A stretch of 64,000 bases of DNA, from NCBI GenBank assembly GCA_002007465.1, contig LNAC01000109.1, positions 3,839,376-3,903,375 on the forward strand, given 5' to 3'. Shown here in pieces: positions 12,180 to 23,974 of this stretch; the stretch's first letter is position 1; the number at the start of each line of letters is the position of its first letter. The notes under the pieces were generated by a model. That model saw only the letters and a program-made list of their open reading frames with translations. It ran no database searches and had not been told where the DNA came from. The translations under genes were made by a program, and so were the position numbers. The stretch comes from Ailurus styani (taxonomy: Eukaryota; Chordata; Mammalia; Carnivora; Ailuridae).

Positions 12180-12280
12180 CCATTTTATAGATGAGGACAA
12201 GAAGTCCAAGGTGGATGAAGTCAGTTGCCCAAGACCCAACCCAGAGCTGGTTGATAAGGAGCCTGGACCGAGTCAGGCTG
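12180..12280 (-). mobile_element. MIR fragment
   Basis: 'ccattttatagatgagga' followed by 'agtcagttgcccaagaccca' is the antisense MIR core pattern. Confidence 0.65.
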
Positions 12281-12709
12281 TCATAGTGACAAAATTGTAT
12301 GCAGCCAATTGCTTTTCACTGCATGTGTTACGTGTTAATGGGATCCAACTTTGAAACAAGAGACATGGAGCAGAGCAAAATTTTTTTAGAGATTATAGTT
12401 GCCTGTTCCATTTCATTGACCCATTAGGGATTCTTTGCCTTCTTGTATGTAGTGGGTAAGATAGCCTGTCTTTGAGCCCATGCAGCCATGGACAGGGGTC
12501 AGGACAACCTGAGGGGTTCTGCAGGCTTCCACGTCACCATAGGAAGATATATAGAGAGAGAGCCCAAGGGGTCCATGCTGTCTCACCTTCCTTCACCTGC
12601 CCCCCAGTCTCACCAGCACACCCAAACTTACCTCCCCCTGGAGTCTTCCTGGAGACATCAGCACCGATCCTCATCTAACTGGGTCACCACAAACTGCCAG
12701 GACTCCAAA

Positions 12710-12800
12710 GAGTTGGCTCTCCTGTATCCCTGGGGCCTGGGTCAGTTTCCGGTACAGAGCAGATGCTCAGTAAGTGTTTGGTAAATGAATGAATATTTGG
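12710..12800 (+). mobile_element. L2 LINE extreme 3' end
   Basis: 'gtacagagcagatgctcagt' then 'aagtgtttggtaaatgaatgaa' is the L2 3' terminus. Confidence 0.75.
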
Positions 12801-12867
12801 CTAAAGATAGAAGCATCTTGTAACTGCTGAGAATCATGCATATAACAGTCCGGAACCTAGGTGAAAT

Positions 12868-13470
12868 TCAGAAGCAAGATGGGGGCTGGTTGCTAGGGGA
12901 ACCAATGATGGGATTGGAGCGTTGTAATTTTCAGTCTCCCCTTGACCTCTAGGAAGGGGAGGGGCTGGAGGTAGGATCAGTCACCAGTGGCCAGTGGTTT
13001 AATCAGCCTTGCTTATGTATTGAAGCGTCCATAAAAATCCAAAAGGATTGGGTTCACCAAACTTTTGGAGGTTTTGAGAAGGTGGTACACTCAGACTGAG
13101 GAAGCTCTGAGTTTTTTCCCCCAGACTGGCCCTGTGCATCTCTTCTGTGGGGCTGTTCTGAGTTCTAGCCTTTAAACCCGTATTCTAGTAAGGAAAATGT
13201 TTCTGAGTTCTGTGAGCCCCTCTAGCACATTCATGGAAACCGGGGAGGGGGCCATGGGGACCTTAGATCGACAGCAGGTTGATCAGAAGCACAAGCCACA
13301 GCCTGGACTTGCTGTTGGCCTCTGAAGTTGGGGGCGGGGCTGCAGTCTTAGAAGACTGAGCCCTTAATCTGTGGGATCTGATGCTCTCTCCAGGGAGTGT
13401 CAGAATGGAGTTGAATTATAAGACCCCCAACTGATCCTGAGGGAGAACTGCTTTGTACTATGGGAAAAAC

Positions 13471-13475
<5 letters not shown>
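12868..13475 (+). mobile_element. Mammalian LTR-type repeat, copy 2 (plus)
   Basis: Reverse-complement counterpart of copy 1: 'ggctggttgctaggggaacc', 'ccataaaaatccaaaagg', 'atgtttctgagttctgtgag', 'ggacttgctgttggcctctg' and 'gagcccttaatctgtgggat' occur in order. It ends next to a (CA)n tract. Confidence 0.72.

Positions 13476-13498
<23 letters not shown>
13471..13498. repeat. (CA)n microsatellite
   Basis: 14 uninterrupted CA units at the 3' edge of LTR copy 2. Confidence 0.95.
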
Positions 13499-13501
<3 letters not shown>

Positions 13502-13539
13502 GAATTAGCATCAGAATTACGTTGATATATCAACTTGGG

Positions 13540-14620
13540 GGGTCATTTCTGCTCTGCTCATCAGTCAGATGAGATGGTTGGATGGACCTCTCCGCTGTCT
13601 TGCTTCTGTGCTCAAGCATCTGTGTAATGTGACTCTGAGCAGCTTTGTCAGCACTGGAGGTAACCAGGCCTGGGTTCCTCAGGTCCTGCCTGCCTGGCAG
13701 GGCTCTCCTTTGCGCACGGGTGAGGCTGGTGGCTTCGCTCTTACCTCCCTCTAGGTCTCCCCTGCTCAGTTGGCCCAAGCTCCAGCCCGTGGAATTAGCT
13801 TGGGTTGCTTATAACGGAAAAATCGTAGGTGGTAGAGCTTGAAACAAAATGGAAGCCTTGACAAAGGCAGAAGCTTGCTGTTCATGTGCCGAGAAGTCCG
13901 GCTGGTGGGAAGGCTGCACCTGGTGTCCAGAACCTAAAATTCCATCATAGACCTCTCTCCTCCTGCCCGTTCCCCCACCGACACTGTCATCCTTACGTTC
14001 TAAATAGAAGAAGGGAATGATTTTCTAAATAGATGATGTCTGTTGGAGAAAACTCTCCAGGAGTCAAATTGTGCCTGCATTTGTCGACATCTCCTCGGCC
14101 CAAGGTAGGGACCATGGCCTCGTCAAAGTCGGAGGGAGGTTAGGGACTAAAATCTTTTAGTGCAGTGGCCATGGTTCTAGAAATGACCTTGTCCTCTCTA
14201 TCTCCTGTGCTGTCCTTTATGTGATTCTGGTTTCAAGGGCGTAGAAATGAGTTGGGCCCCATCCCCCTTCCCCTCTTCTTTGGAGTGGTTTGAGTAGGTA
14301 AGATCGAAATTACCTGTTCCTTGACCCGGTGTTTGGCTTGCCTTTGAGACCCTCTGAAGCTCACGCGTTGTTTTGCTCTGTGTTATGGAGCCGTGATAAT
14401 GTCGGGGATGGATTTTAAATTCTGATTAAATTTACTTCACTGTTAGGTCTTCACTTCTTAAGATTTTCTTTTGTCACTTTGAGTCATGTGATTCTAGAGA
14501 TTTTTTTGAAAAACTCCTTTTCTCATTCCTAATATTTGTCATTTGTGCCTGTGCTCAGTGTTTCATAGGTTTTCCAGGGATTTGTCGGTTTTATGTTTTT
14601 TTCAAAGAACCTGTATTACT
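13540..14620. other. Low-copy intronic sequence
   Basis: GC-richer, with several short open frames on both strands but none with recognisable protein sequence. Confidence 0.5.
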
Positions 14621-14621
14621 T

Positions 14622-14733
14622 ATTAGTATATTAGTATATATACTATTATATATATAGCTACATATATAGCTAATAATAGCTATATTATAGTTATTAGCTA
14701 TTAGTATATTAGTATAATAATTAGTATTAGAAG
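14622..14733. repeat. AT-rich, self-complementary TATA/TAGCTA tract
   Basis: Repeated tatata, tatagcta and attagtata words with much internal palindromy. A CAN-SINE inserted at its right end. Confidence 0.8.
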
Positions 14734-14734
14734 G

Positions 14735-14936
14735 TTGCCTGGGTGGCTCAGTCGGTTAAGTGTCTGCCTTCGGCTCGGGTCATGATCCCAGGGTCCTGGG
14801 ATCGAGCCCCACGTCGGGCTCCCTGCTCAATGGAGAGCCTGCTTCTCCCTCTACCTCTGACTGCTGCTCTGCCTACTTGTTCTCTTTATCTCTATGTCAA
14901 ATAAATTAAAAAAGAACCTTTAAAAATAATTTAAAA
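14735..14936 (+). mobile_element. CAN-SINE (SINEC)
   Basis: Full sense copy. Perfect 15-bp target duplication attagtattagaagg (14720-14734 and 14937-14951). Confidence 0.96.
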
Positions 14937-14951
14937 ATTAGTATTAGAAGG

Positions 14952-16951
14952 GGATTTGGTGAATCCCCTTCTTGGTTATGGTCTCTTTTTTGTTTTTATG
15001 TTTATATAAATATAAATATTTATAAGTGTTATATGTGTTTTTATATTCATTCATAAGTAATATGTTTCTGTTTATTTCTGTTTTCTATTCTGTTTGATTT
15101 CATCCTGCTGTTTTTGTATTGTTTTTAAGAGAGAAATGGGTATGGGATTGCCTGGTCAGGTAGGTTTTTTGTTTCTTTTTTTTTCTTCTTCTTCTTAAAG
15201 GAAAAAGAGGATTTGTGGCCATGGATTAAGCACCAAAGGGTCTAACTAAAATGAACAATGGATCGCCTGGATCTACAAAGGGGCAGGAGGGAATAAAACA
15301 GAGACTGGAGGAGAGGAAGCAGAATGAGCGTTGAGAAGGTAGAGGCGAGCCATCCGTGAGAACAGCTTGGCAGAAACAGGACAGAAGTACAAACATGAGG
15401 AAGGGCTGAGGGAACCAGGGGCTGAAGGCAGCAGAGGAAGAGAAGGATGTCACATCAGGAATATTTTTATGTTTGACCTTTGATCCATCTCGGCAGTCAG
15501 GTGTTAATTACCCAAATCCACCACCGTCGGTAGAATCCTCCATGGTGAGCACGCAAAACGTTTCCTCCGCGTCCTCTGTTAGCAAGGCAGCTCTGTTGCT
15601 GGGACTGCAGACCTGCCTCCGTTCGGCACCTTGGCTCGCTGCGGATTTCCTGGTTCCTGAAATCAACACTGTGCCACCTGCCTTCCTCCCTCCTCTCCTC
15701 GGATCCGGGCTTTGTCCTCTGTCTCTGCCTGGTGTCTCATCCACCTCTGAGCCCACTTCCCTGCGTGCGCTCACCCTGCCCCTGCAGCCCCCAACCCTGA
15801 CTTCTTGTACCTCTGATGCCCTCTGATCTGTACTCATTGTGCCTCATACTCCCCAGGCTACACTGCCCTTTGCTGCCCCTCGGGCTGCCCGTGGCCTGGC
15901 ACATCAGGGGGCAGAGTGGAGAGGAGGCAGGGCCATTTTCCTCGGGGTGTGGCAAGGGCGAGAGGCTAGATTTAGAAGCAAATGCACTGGGCCACGGTGC
16001 TGGTGGACTGGCAGGCGGGAGCCTTTCCCAGGTGGCCTCAGTCCAGAGGGAGAGTGGCAGGGAGGAAGGAGGCAGAGGTTTTAAACAGCTTCTGCAGTGT
16101 CAGCAAGTGAGGAGACTGAGCCCTGCGAGCTACTCATGGGCAGGGATCCGGGTAAAGTCAGCATGTGTTTACAGAGGTCTGGCCTGCAGCATTCTCTTTC
16201 CCCAATGCGTGTGGCATCCCTGAATGGGAATTTAGGGAGCTCATGGGTGGGGGAGGGCTCTCATGGGGAGCTAACGGCCCGGAAGAGGCAGGGATTTGAA
16301 GGTAATGAAACCCACCCCAGGATGGTGCACACAGGGATCATCAGTAAGCCTTGCCTCTCCAGACTCCCGAGTCCTCTTTACCTCATCCAAGGGAAGCCCC
16401 ACCTGCTTGCAGAAGCCTCAACCGGGGCTTCCTAGCCTTTCCTTCTCTGGCCACATTACACTCTATCAAAACGACCTTTGCAAAACCCATCATTGACAGG
16501 CCACATCACCTGAATCTGTCATTCAGACGCGAGGCCCAGTGTTTTACCATGCAGTGACCGCCATCTTGCTTCATTGACCACAGGTTAAATGATGACCCGG
16601 CCTCACTGCACGTTGCCATTGCCACTGTCCCAGGCTTGAGAGCATGCTCGGTCGTCTGCAAAGCCTAAGAGGGACCAAGGAAGCTAGACATTTCTAGAGG
16701 AGCAGGAGTGAGGGTGGGGAAGTTAGGAGTTTGGGGGTGGAGCAGTATTGGAAGGCAGCTCTGATTAAATGGATAAACCAACCTCAGAAGTGAACAGTCA
16801 GTTGTCCATCTAATTATGTCCACCTGATTAACATAGTAGCTTTAGGGCCTCCACAGTCTTACCCAGTAGGGCTACTTCCTGGTAATCTCATTGTCCTTTG
16901 GGGCGAGGGACGGTGGTTCCTAGGGGACCAGTTTCAAGAATGCTTATGGTG
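14952..16951. other. Low-copy intronic sequence
   Basis: AT-rich to about 15200 with a T/TTC run at 15165-15198, then GC-richer 15500-16600. An open frame of 117 codons at 15473-15826 has low-complexity Ser/Pro/Leu composition and no recognised homology. Confidence 0.45.
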
Positions 16952-17192
16952 GGGGCACCTGGGTGGCTCAGTCAGTTAAGCATCTGCCTTTGGCGAGGGT
17001 CATGATCCTGGAGTCCCAGGATCGGGTCCCGAGTTGGGCTCCTTGCTCAGTGGCATGCCTCCTTCTCCCTCTGACCCTCTTCCATATTGTGCTTTCTCTC
17101 TCTCTCAAATAAATGAAATCTGAAGAAGGAAGGAAGGAAGAAAGGAAGGAAGGAAAGGGAAAGAAAAGGAAAGGAAGAAAGAAAAGAAAGAA
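16952..17192 (+). mobile_element. CAN-SINE with expanded purine tail
   Basis: Sense copy whose A-tail has become a (GGAA)n/(GAAA)n tract (17127-17192). Perfect 16-bp target duplication aagaatgcttatggtg (16936-16951 and 17193-17208). Confidence 0.96.
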
Positions 17193-17195
17193 AAG
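17127..17195. repeat. (GGAA)n polypurine microsatellite
   Basis: Pure A/G strand derived from the SINE tail. Confidence 0.95.
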
Positions 17196-17409
17196 AATGC
17201 TTATGGTGCCTTCTTCAGGTATCACAGGCTAATTCTTGGAGCTCCCTTCTAGTCTTTCGGGGCCCTCAGCTTTGACCACTGTGCCTGAAAACCGCAGCCT
17301 TGTCATCCCCCATTGAGAGAGCAGCCATGCTTCCGACGTCTGACTTTCTTTGGTAACAGGTGCGCTAAATACCAGATGATCCATTACAGCTCTTTCGTTC
17401 TCAACTCTC

Positions 17410-17608
17410 TCTCTCTCTTTTTTAAAAGATTTTATTTATTTATTTGACAGAGAGATCACAAGTAGGCAGAGAGGCAGGCAGAGAGAGAGGAGGAAGCAGG
17501 CTCCCTGCTGAGCAGAGAGCCTGATGCTGGGCTCGATCCCAGGACCCTGAGATCATGACCTGAGCCGAAGGCAGAGGCTTTAATCCACTGAGCCACCCAG
17601 GTGCCCTG
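17410..17608 (-). mobile_element. CAN-SINE (SINEC), young type
   Basis: Antisense, with 'ctttaatccactgagccacc'. Target duplication gttctcaactctc (17397-17409) / gttctcagctctt (17609-17621). Confidence 0.95.
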
Positions 17609-17959
17609 GTTCTCAGCTCTTATGAGATGCGTAAATGTACACAAGAATCTGTTTCAGTGACATCCACCCTTTAGAACACAGCTGAGAACCCAGAAGTTAA
17701 ATGGGAAAGGTGTCCGTGTGATCAAAATCATTGTTATGAACCAAGAGTGAGGCCTATATGCCACCATTCAGAATTTATTAACTCATACCGCAACTGTACT
17801 ATTCATTTTACAAAAATTATAAATCCCAAGAGTCTAAAGGAAACACAACACTCAGTCCATTTATCAAGTTGTATCCCCTTGCAATAATTTTGGTGTGTTT
17901 GTTCTAATTGATTTTCTCTGTACCGGTGTGTGTAGTTGTCTTTAAAACCAAGTTGGGGA

Positions 17960-18152
17960 GGGGGATGCCTGGGTGGTTCATTCGGTTAAGCGGCTGACTT
18001 TGGCTCAGGTCATGATCTTGGGGTCCTGGGATCGAGCCCCTCGTGAGGGCTCTGCGCACAGCGTGGAGTCTGCTTGTCCCTCTCCCTCTGCCCCTCACCC
18101 TGCACGTGTGCTCTCTGTCTCAAATAAATAAATAAAATCTGAAAAACAAAAG
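17960..18152 (+). mobile_element. CAN-SINE (SINEC), older type
   Basis: Sense copy, 'gatgcctgggtggttcattc'. Weak target duplication aagttgggga / aagttagggc. Confidence 0.93.
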
Positions 18153-19720
18153 AAGTTAGGGCAATATCATATATAGATAGTTTTTTAAACTTACAGTTTC
18201 TTCTCCATTTGACAGTACTGTGACATATGCACAGAGGTAAAGGGACAAGCTGTTGACGGGCACATCATTTACAATAGGAAACACTGGAAACAACTTAAAT
18301 AATAATACAAATGGGGGACAGGAAGGGCAGATTTCAGGGGTTCCTTCAGAGCAGAGGCCCAGCCTATGGGTAGATTGGGAGAAAGGTCTTTAGGTTTCAC
18401 CCCGTGCTTTATAAATGTTGCGGCAACCTTTGCAAAGCAGAATCAGTCCTTTATCATGGATACAGCAACTATTTTGTTCGCGTCATTTGTCATTTATTGT
18501 CAGGCCTTTTCTCCCTTAGCAGTTTAAGAAATTTGTGTCATGAAACTTCCTACAGTAGGACTTCTGAATTTGGAATTGTGCCGGGGAGGCCTTTCTTACT
18601 TTGATTATACGCTGTCTTGATTTTTTTCACCCTTGATTCCATTATTTTTTTCACAACTAATTATATAATCCAATTGATCCTTATTTTTCTGTGTGATCTA
18701 AGTAATGGAATGCTTCCAAATGAATAACATTGTTCCAACACCCTTTATTAAGCAATCGACCGATCCGATTTTGTATATTCTAAATCCCCATATGTGCTTG
18801 GACCGCTTACTACTAAAATTTGTCTACAGTTGGGGGTCACTTTGTCTACAGAAGCCCAATTAAGGGGCCCATTGATGCTGAAGACTGGAGTGATACTTGT
18901 GTGATAAACTATCTAGTGTAGCCTGGGTGTTAAAATGAAAGGGGCACCTATAACACAAAACCATAAATAAAAATAAAAGAGTGTCTAGTAGGCTTTGAAA
19001 TGCATGGGGCAGTGTGTGTGGGTAAGAAAGCCCTAGTTGTGTGAGCGCTCTGGGCAAAATGCAAAACCAAACAAAATAAGATCAAAAGACCCCCAGGCTG
19101 CCTTCAGGAAAGGGGAGTTCATTGTAAGTTCCCAGCATTGGGCACACTCAGTGATGCTAACCCCTAGGGATTAGCTAGGTGGCACCGCAGCAAGAGCTGA
19201 GCGGCCACTGGGAGCCCAGAGGCCACATCCACCATTTTATCTGTCTTTCCCTACAGATGGGCCATCAGAGCCACTGGCCCTGATGGATCCAGCCCCAGCT
19301 AACTGTCCTCTCCCGTTTAAAATCCCAAGAGAACGTGCTTAGTCCTAACATCTTCACCCCCACCCCCCCATCAGTTCTGGCTGCAGGGACGGGAGTTGTC
19401 ACATTGTCGGTGGGGGTGGCTGTTTCCAGAGATTTTCGGGCAGATGAAACCAGAAGACTACTGAGCATGTCAGATAAAGGTCCTTCCTCTCTGCTTCCCT
19501 ATAGGTCCCCTGAGAGCTATGGTTTTCTGCTGTTTTTTAAAAGCAGTTAGACTATATATAGAAACATACCAAGAGCTAGCCCAAAGAAACTGTAAAGTTG
19601 GTGAGGTTTTTTTCCCCCCGCATTTCCACCCTCACTGTCTTCCACGGTAGAAGTTGCTTTGGAAGGAACTTTGGGGGTTGCCAGCATTTCTAAACTTATT
19701 AAAAAGCTGTGATAATATGG
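18153..19720. other. Low-copy sequence with possible ancient L1 remnant
   Basis: 18650-18810 contains 'ttccaacaccctttattaag' as in antisense ancient L1 ORF2; the rest is not recognised. Confidence 0.4.
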
Positions 19721-19721
19721 A

Positions 19722-19905
19722 GGTTCTGCCTGTGAGCTTTGCGCTCAGAGTGGGGTGATCATCCACATCTCCGAGCTTTGTGACCTTGGATGGGTTATGT
19801 AAACTCCCTAAACCTCAATTTCCCCATCGATAAAATGATGTTATTAATAGTCCCGTCCTCAGGGGTTTTGTGAAAGTTAAATGAAGGTCAAGTTTTAACA
19901 CACCA
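19722..19905 (+). mobile_element. MIR element
   Basis: 'gctttgtgaccttggatggg', 'cctcaatttccccatcgata' and 'gtgaaagttaaatgaa' follow the MIR sense consensus. Confidence 0.85.
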
Positions 19906-20850
19906 CAGGGTATTTGCGAGGGCTTACTAATGTTCCTTTTGGGGGTTTTTAATGAGGAAAGACTTGCAGTTTCTGTGTATCCCTGTGCTTTCCTCAGATA
20001 TTGACATTTGCTTTCTGTAATTGTATTCTGAATAGAACATATCATTAGAAGTAGAATAGTGAATATACCTTTTGCAAGAAAAACCTCCTTTCCCCACCTC
20101 TTGCCAGATTTCCTCTTAAAAAAAGGTTGCCCTGCTTTTCTGAACCTCGACGCCATGCTGCTAATTAGCAGCAAAGCCATTTCCGAATCTGAGAGCGGAC
20201 CTCTTTTTCCCAAGCCCCTAATAATCCATTTCCTGCCCCTTCCCGTGAAGCCTGTTCTTACAAGGACCTGGTTAAATCCTTCCTGCCAAGCCCTGAGTGG
20301 CTGATGACGTCTAAGAGGATAACATCTTAAGCCACCGAAGGAGTGACCGTTTCATTGTGGTCTTTTAGGGATTGCTTTCCCAGCATTTTGCAGCGGCCAG
20401 GACTGAGCTACCTTGAAATACCAAAAGTCACCTCGCGTGGGGCTCAGGAGCGTAATGACCTGGGGATCCAGCTCCTATCCGAGAAGGAAAGTTTTATCCT
20501 TTTGCCGGCTCCTGCGTTGGCCAGAGCCTAAATAGTCCACTTGGGTTCATGAACTGCTGACTTGGAGAAAGATTTAGAGAACCTGCAATTCAGGACAGAT
20601 TAAATATTTATTATTAATGTTCAGCTTAGAGAGTTAGAAAGTAATATTTTGTCAAAAAGCCAGAGATACATGCCGTGGAGTGAATGCCCCAGCACACAGT
20701 GTTCCTTCTAGCTGCTGTTCCTGGCTGGGTGTGATTCAGCCTAAGTGTGGCTAATGCTGATCCACAGTTCTGTGTGGACCCCAGGGAATTGGCCACAGGC
20801 CAGATAAGATACAGTAGGTTGTCCCCTTGCTCCTTACACAGATGGTACCA
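19906..20850. other. Low-copy intronic sequence
   Basis: No recognised repeat; 20040-20530 is the least repeat-like part of this half of the intron. Confidence 0.45.
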
Positions 20851-21216
20851 TGCTGTGGATTAAATGTCTATGTTCCCCTCCCAAATTCATGTGTTCAATC
20901 CTAACCCCCAATGTGATGGTATTTGGAGGTGGAGCCTTTGGGAGGTGATTAGGGCATAAGGGCAAAGCTCTCATGAATGGGATTAGTGCCCTTATAAAAG
21001 ATCTCACAGAACTCCCACTCCCTCCCACCATGTGGGGACCCAGCCAAAGACGGACGGCATTCTGTGAACCAGGAAGCAGGTCCTCACCAGACATCAGATC
21101 CACTGGGCCCTTGATCTTGGACTTGCCAGTCTCCAGAACTGTGAGAAATGAATTTCTGTTGTTTATAAAGCACCCCGCCTCTGGTATTCTGTTATGGTGG
21201 CCCGAATGGACTAAGA
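20851..21216 (+). mobile_element. MLT1/MST-type MaLR solo LTR
   Basis: Starts 'tgctgtggattaaatgtcta', includes 'gtgatggtatttggaggtgg', 'gggattagtgcccttataaa', 'cttggacttgccagtctcca' and ends 'cccgaatggactaaga': the complete MaLR LTR layout, sense. Confidence 0.93.
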
Positions 21217-22219
21217 TAGATGGGGGGACAGATCCCTGTCCATTACGTGTCCACTCTCTGAGTGGTTTTTCTATTCGTGGTTTCAATTCCTGTGGAGGAT
21301 AAATAGGACTTTCTAATGCAGCTCTCCATAATAGTGGCATAGCTTAGAGCTAGCTGACTTTTCTAGGAAATGAGCCATGCCCCTTTTCTTCTAGAACAGG
21401 ATGCCCTATCTGCTAAACTTTACTTGCATTGGTTGTTCATGTTATTTATGTCCCACCCCACACCAAAACGAACTTGTAAATTGACGCAGCAAACATTATC
21501 CATCTGATGTTGCTAAAGACTGTGTCCAGTTTTGGACAGATCTAGTTTTGGGACTGGGGTCGCTGCTAAGCACGGTGCACTGAGCCACTGTTCGTGGGCT
21601 GGGGTTTGCCGCCACTTACCCTGTCTGTCCTGGTATCACTGTTAGGACGAGTGCTTGGGACCCTGCAGGTTCTCTCTTCGATGTATTTTGAGACGACAGC
21701 ACTTACTCCAGCTTGGAAGGAGGAACGGGAGTAAAGGCTTATGCCAAGTCTGTAGTAAGCCTTTGGCTGTGTATTAGCCCACAGTGTGTGGGCACAGGAG
21801 TATTCTGAATGGAAACTTCCAACCAAGTCTGCTCTTCTAAAAACACCCGCGTCAATCGAACAGAGGAAATGTGTGTAGGGCTGCCATGTCTCACTCCCTT
21901 CCTTTACCTGCCCTGCCCTCCTCTGTCAGTTGTGTTGCGACTCTGAAATCCCCCAAGCCACGCAGATCCTCCCACTCACCGACTCTTCAGGTGCCCAGGA
22001 GGGAAGACTTGGAGAGCCAGCAGGGTTCCTGGCCAAGTGTGATGACGTCAGCTGGGACCCTACTGTTGTATGAGAGCTCTAGCGTCAGATCAGACTAAAA
22101 CAATCCTCCCAGGGCCCCAATCTTACCTGGCCTCTTTGGGTTTTCCTTGAAGAATACAGAGAAGGGGAAATTGTGGGGAATTAAACAAAAAACAAAAAAC
22201 ACCGAGGACAGGGAGCTCC
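21217..22219. other. Low-copy intronic sequence
   Basis: Nothing recognised. Confidence 0.5.
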
Positions 22220-22600
22220 TAGGGGTTGAGTCATATCCCTGCCCAGAAGGTGTTGAAGTCATAACCCCTGGGAATGTGAACCTTACTTAGAAATAGTCTT
22301 TGCACATGATCAAGCTGAAATGAGTTTATTCGGGAGGGCCCTTATCCAGTGTGCCTTGTGTATATGTCCTCGTAAAGGCTAGACATTTGGACACAGAGGC
22401 AGACACGCATGCCTAGAGGGAAAATGGGGTGAAGACATGGGGAGAATGCCATCTACCAGCCATGAAACACCCGAGATGACCAGACACTAGGAGAGAGCCC
22501 TCAGAAGGAGCCAACCCTGCCAACACACGATTTCAGATTTCTGACCTCCAGGCCTGGGAGGCCATACCTCGCTGTTCTTGAGGCCCCTTTTTTTGTGATA
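22220..22600 (+). mobile_element. MLT1-type MaLR LTR
   Basis: Diverged LTR: 'ctgggaatgtgaaccttact', 'ctttgcacatgatcaagctg' and 'tttctgacctccaggcctgg' in sense order. Confidence 0.85.
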
Positions 22601-22919
22601 CTTTGTTGGGAAAGCCCCAGGAAAATGATGCAGGAGCTTGTCCTAAGTCCCAGTAAGATCTGCCTCTCCTCATGGCATGAACCTACTGCCTCATCAGGTT
22701 GGGTCAGACCCAGACAACTGTCTTCCTGTCATCATTTACAACTTCCAGATTGCTCTCCTGCCCACATTTTGGGTTAGCACCCAGGACCCAAACACTGTCT
22801 CTCCACTCCTGTTGTTCTCTCTTAATGCTTCCTGAGACTCCCATTTGTTCTTTTGAGTTCTGTCTGCCTCTGCCATCACTTGTTTTGAGCAGGTAGAGTA
22901 AGACACACAGATGTGAAAA

Positions 22920-23420
22920 CGATTGTCAGGCAGGAAGGCATCTTTCTGTTATACTCGGAGCTCCCTAGAGAGAGGGCTTTAGGCACGCCATGCAGGGCCA
23001 CAGGGAGAAGTGCCAAAGCAAGGTGAGTAGGCAAAGAGAAAAAGGGGAGCTATAGGCGGGAGACTTTATTTCGGTTTAAGTGGGAAAAAATGGGCAAAAC
23101 AAGGTAATAAGTAGTACAAACATGACTAGATAGTTTGGTGGGCTCTGGTTTATAGGGGCGGTCCTGTCCTTGGGGTGATTAGGGCTGAGGAAATAGTATC
23201 CCTGACTGCAGAAGTCTAATAAAAAGAGGCAGTGGGTAGTATGGACTCAGAATTGGTTGGTTTGCCTATCAAAGGCATGCTGGTAGGTGACTGGTTTGTT
23301 ATCTCTAGGAATTAGCCAGCCCCGGGAATGGTGGTTCTGGTCGGCAAGACCCCAAATGTCAGAGCGTCAAGAATACAGAAAAGAAGAAAACGTAGTTAAT
23401 ATATTGCATTAACTGGTTGT
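22920..23420 (+). mobile_element. LTR-like dispersed repeat, copy A
   Basis: Shares with 55370-55810 the ordered words 'gcagggccacaggg', 'attggttggttt', a purine-rich 'aagacccaaatgtca' and 'agaatacag'. Family not named; both copies are in the same orientation. Confidence 0.5.
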
Positions 23421-23974
23421 GCAGTATTTTTTATGGCTATTTCCACCCCATCCAGTTTACACTTTAAGAATCCCTGGTTAGTTAACAAGCCTCCTGACAA
23501 ATGTATTCTCTCTAGCATTCGCAAGATATACTGTCACTTGTCAAAAGACTGTCCAAAAATTCCAGCCTTGTTATTTAAAACCAGACATCCATGGACCCTA
23601 TTGTTTAATTTATATTTCTTCTTTCTTTGAAAGCTATGACCTTCAGAGGAAAGCAAAGTTGAAATGCCACCAGGAGCCTCAGTTTTCTTTCCAGAACTTC
23701 CAGCATTCAGAGATATATACAGGGTTTCTTCTGGCTATCCCATTTGTCTTGTAGACGGATACCTTTCTTTTTCCCCTCCTGGTTATTTTCTGTCTCTGTC
23801 CTTCTGGTGCTCAGCTGTGATTTTCTTCAGGAAACCACTGCTCCCCTGCTCTGGGTCCATGTGTTATCAGTGGGGTTGATTTCACTCTCAGATTTAAGGG
23901 TGGGATGTGAATCGGGTCCAGCTGAAATCATTGGTTTAGGCAGAGCAGAGGAACCAGATTGGACCAGTCCATTG
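23421..23974. other. Low-copy intronic sequence
   Basis: Nothing recognised. Confidence 0.5.

Noticed and set aside
15473..15826. 117-codon plus-strand open frame rich in Ser, Pro and Leu
   Set aside because: Composition follows local GC content and overlaps equally long frames on the other strand; no splice context or homology.
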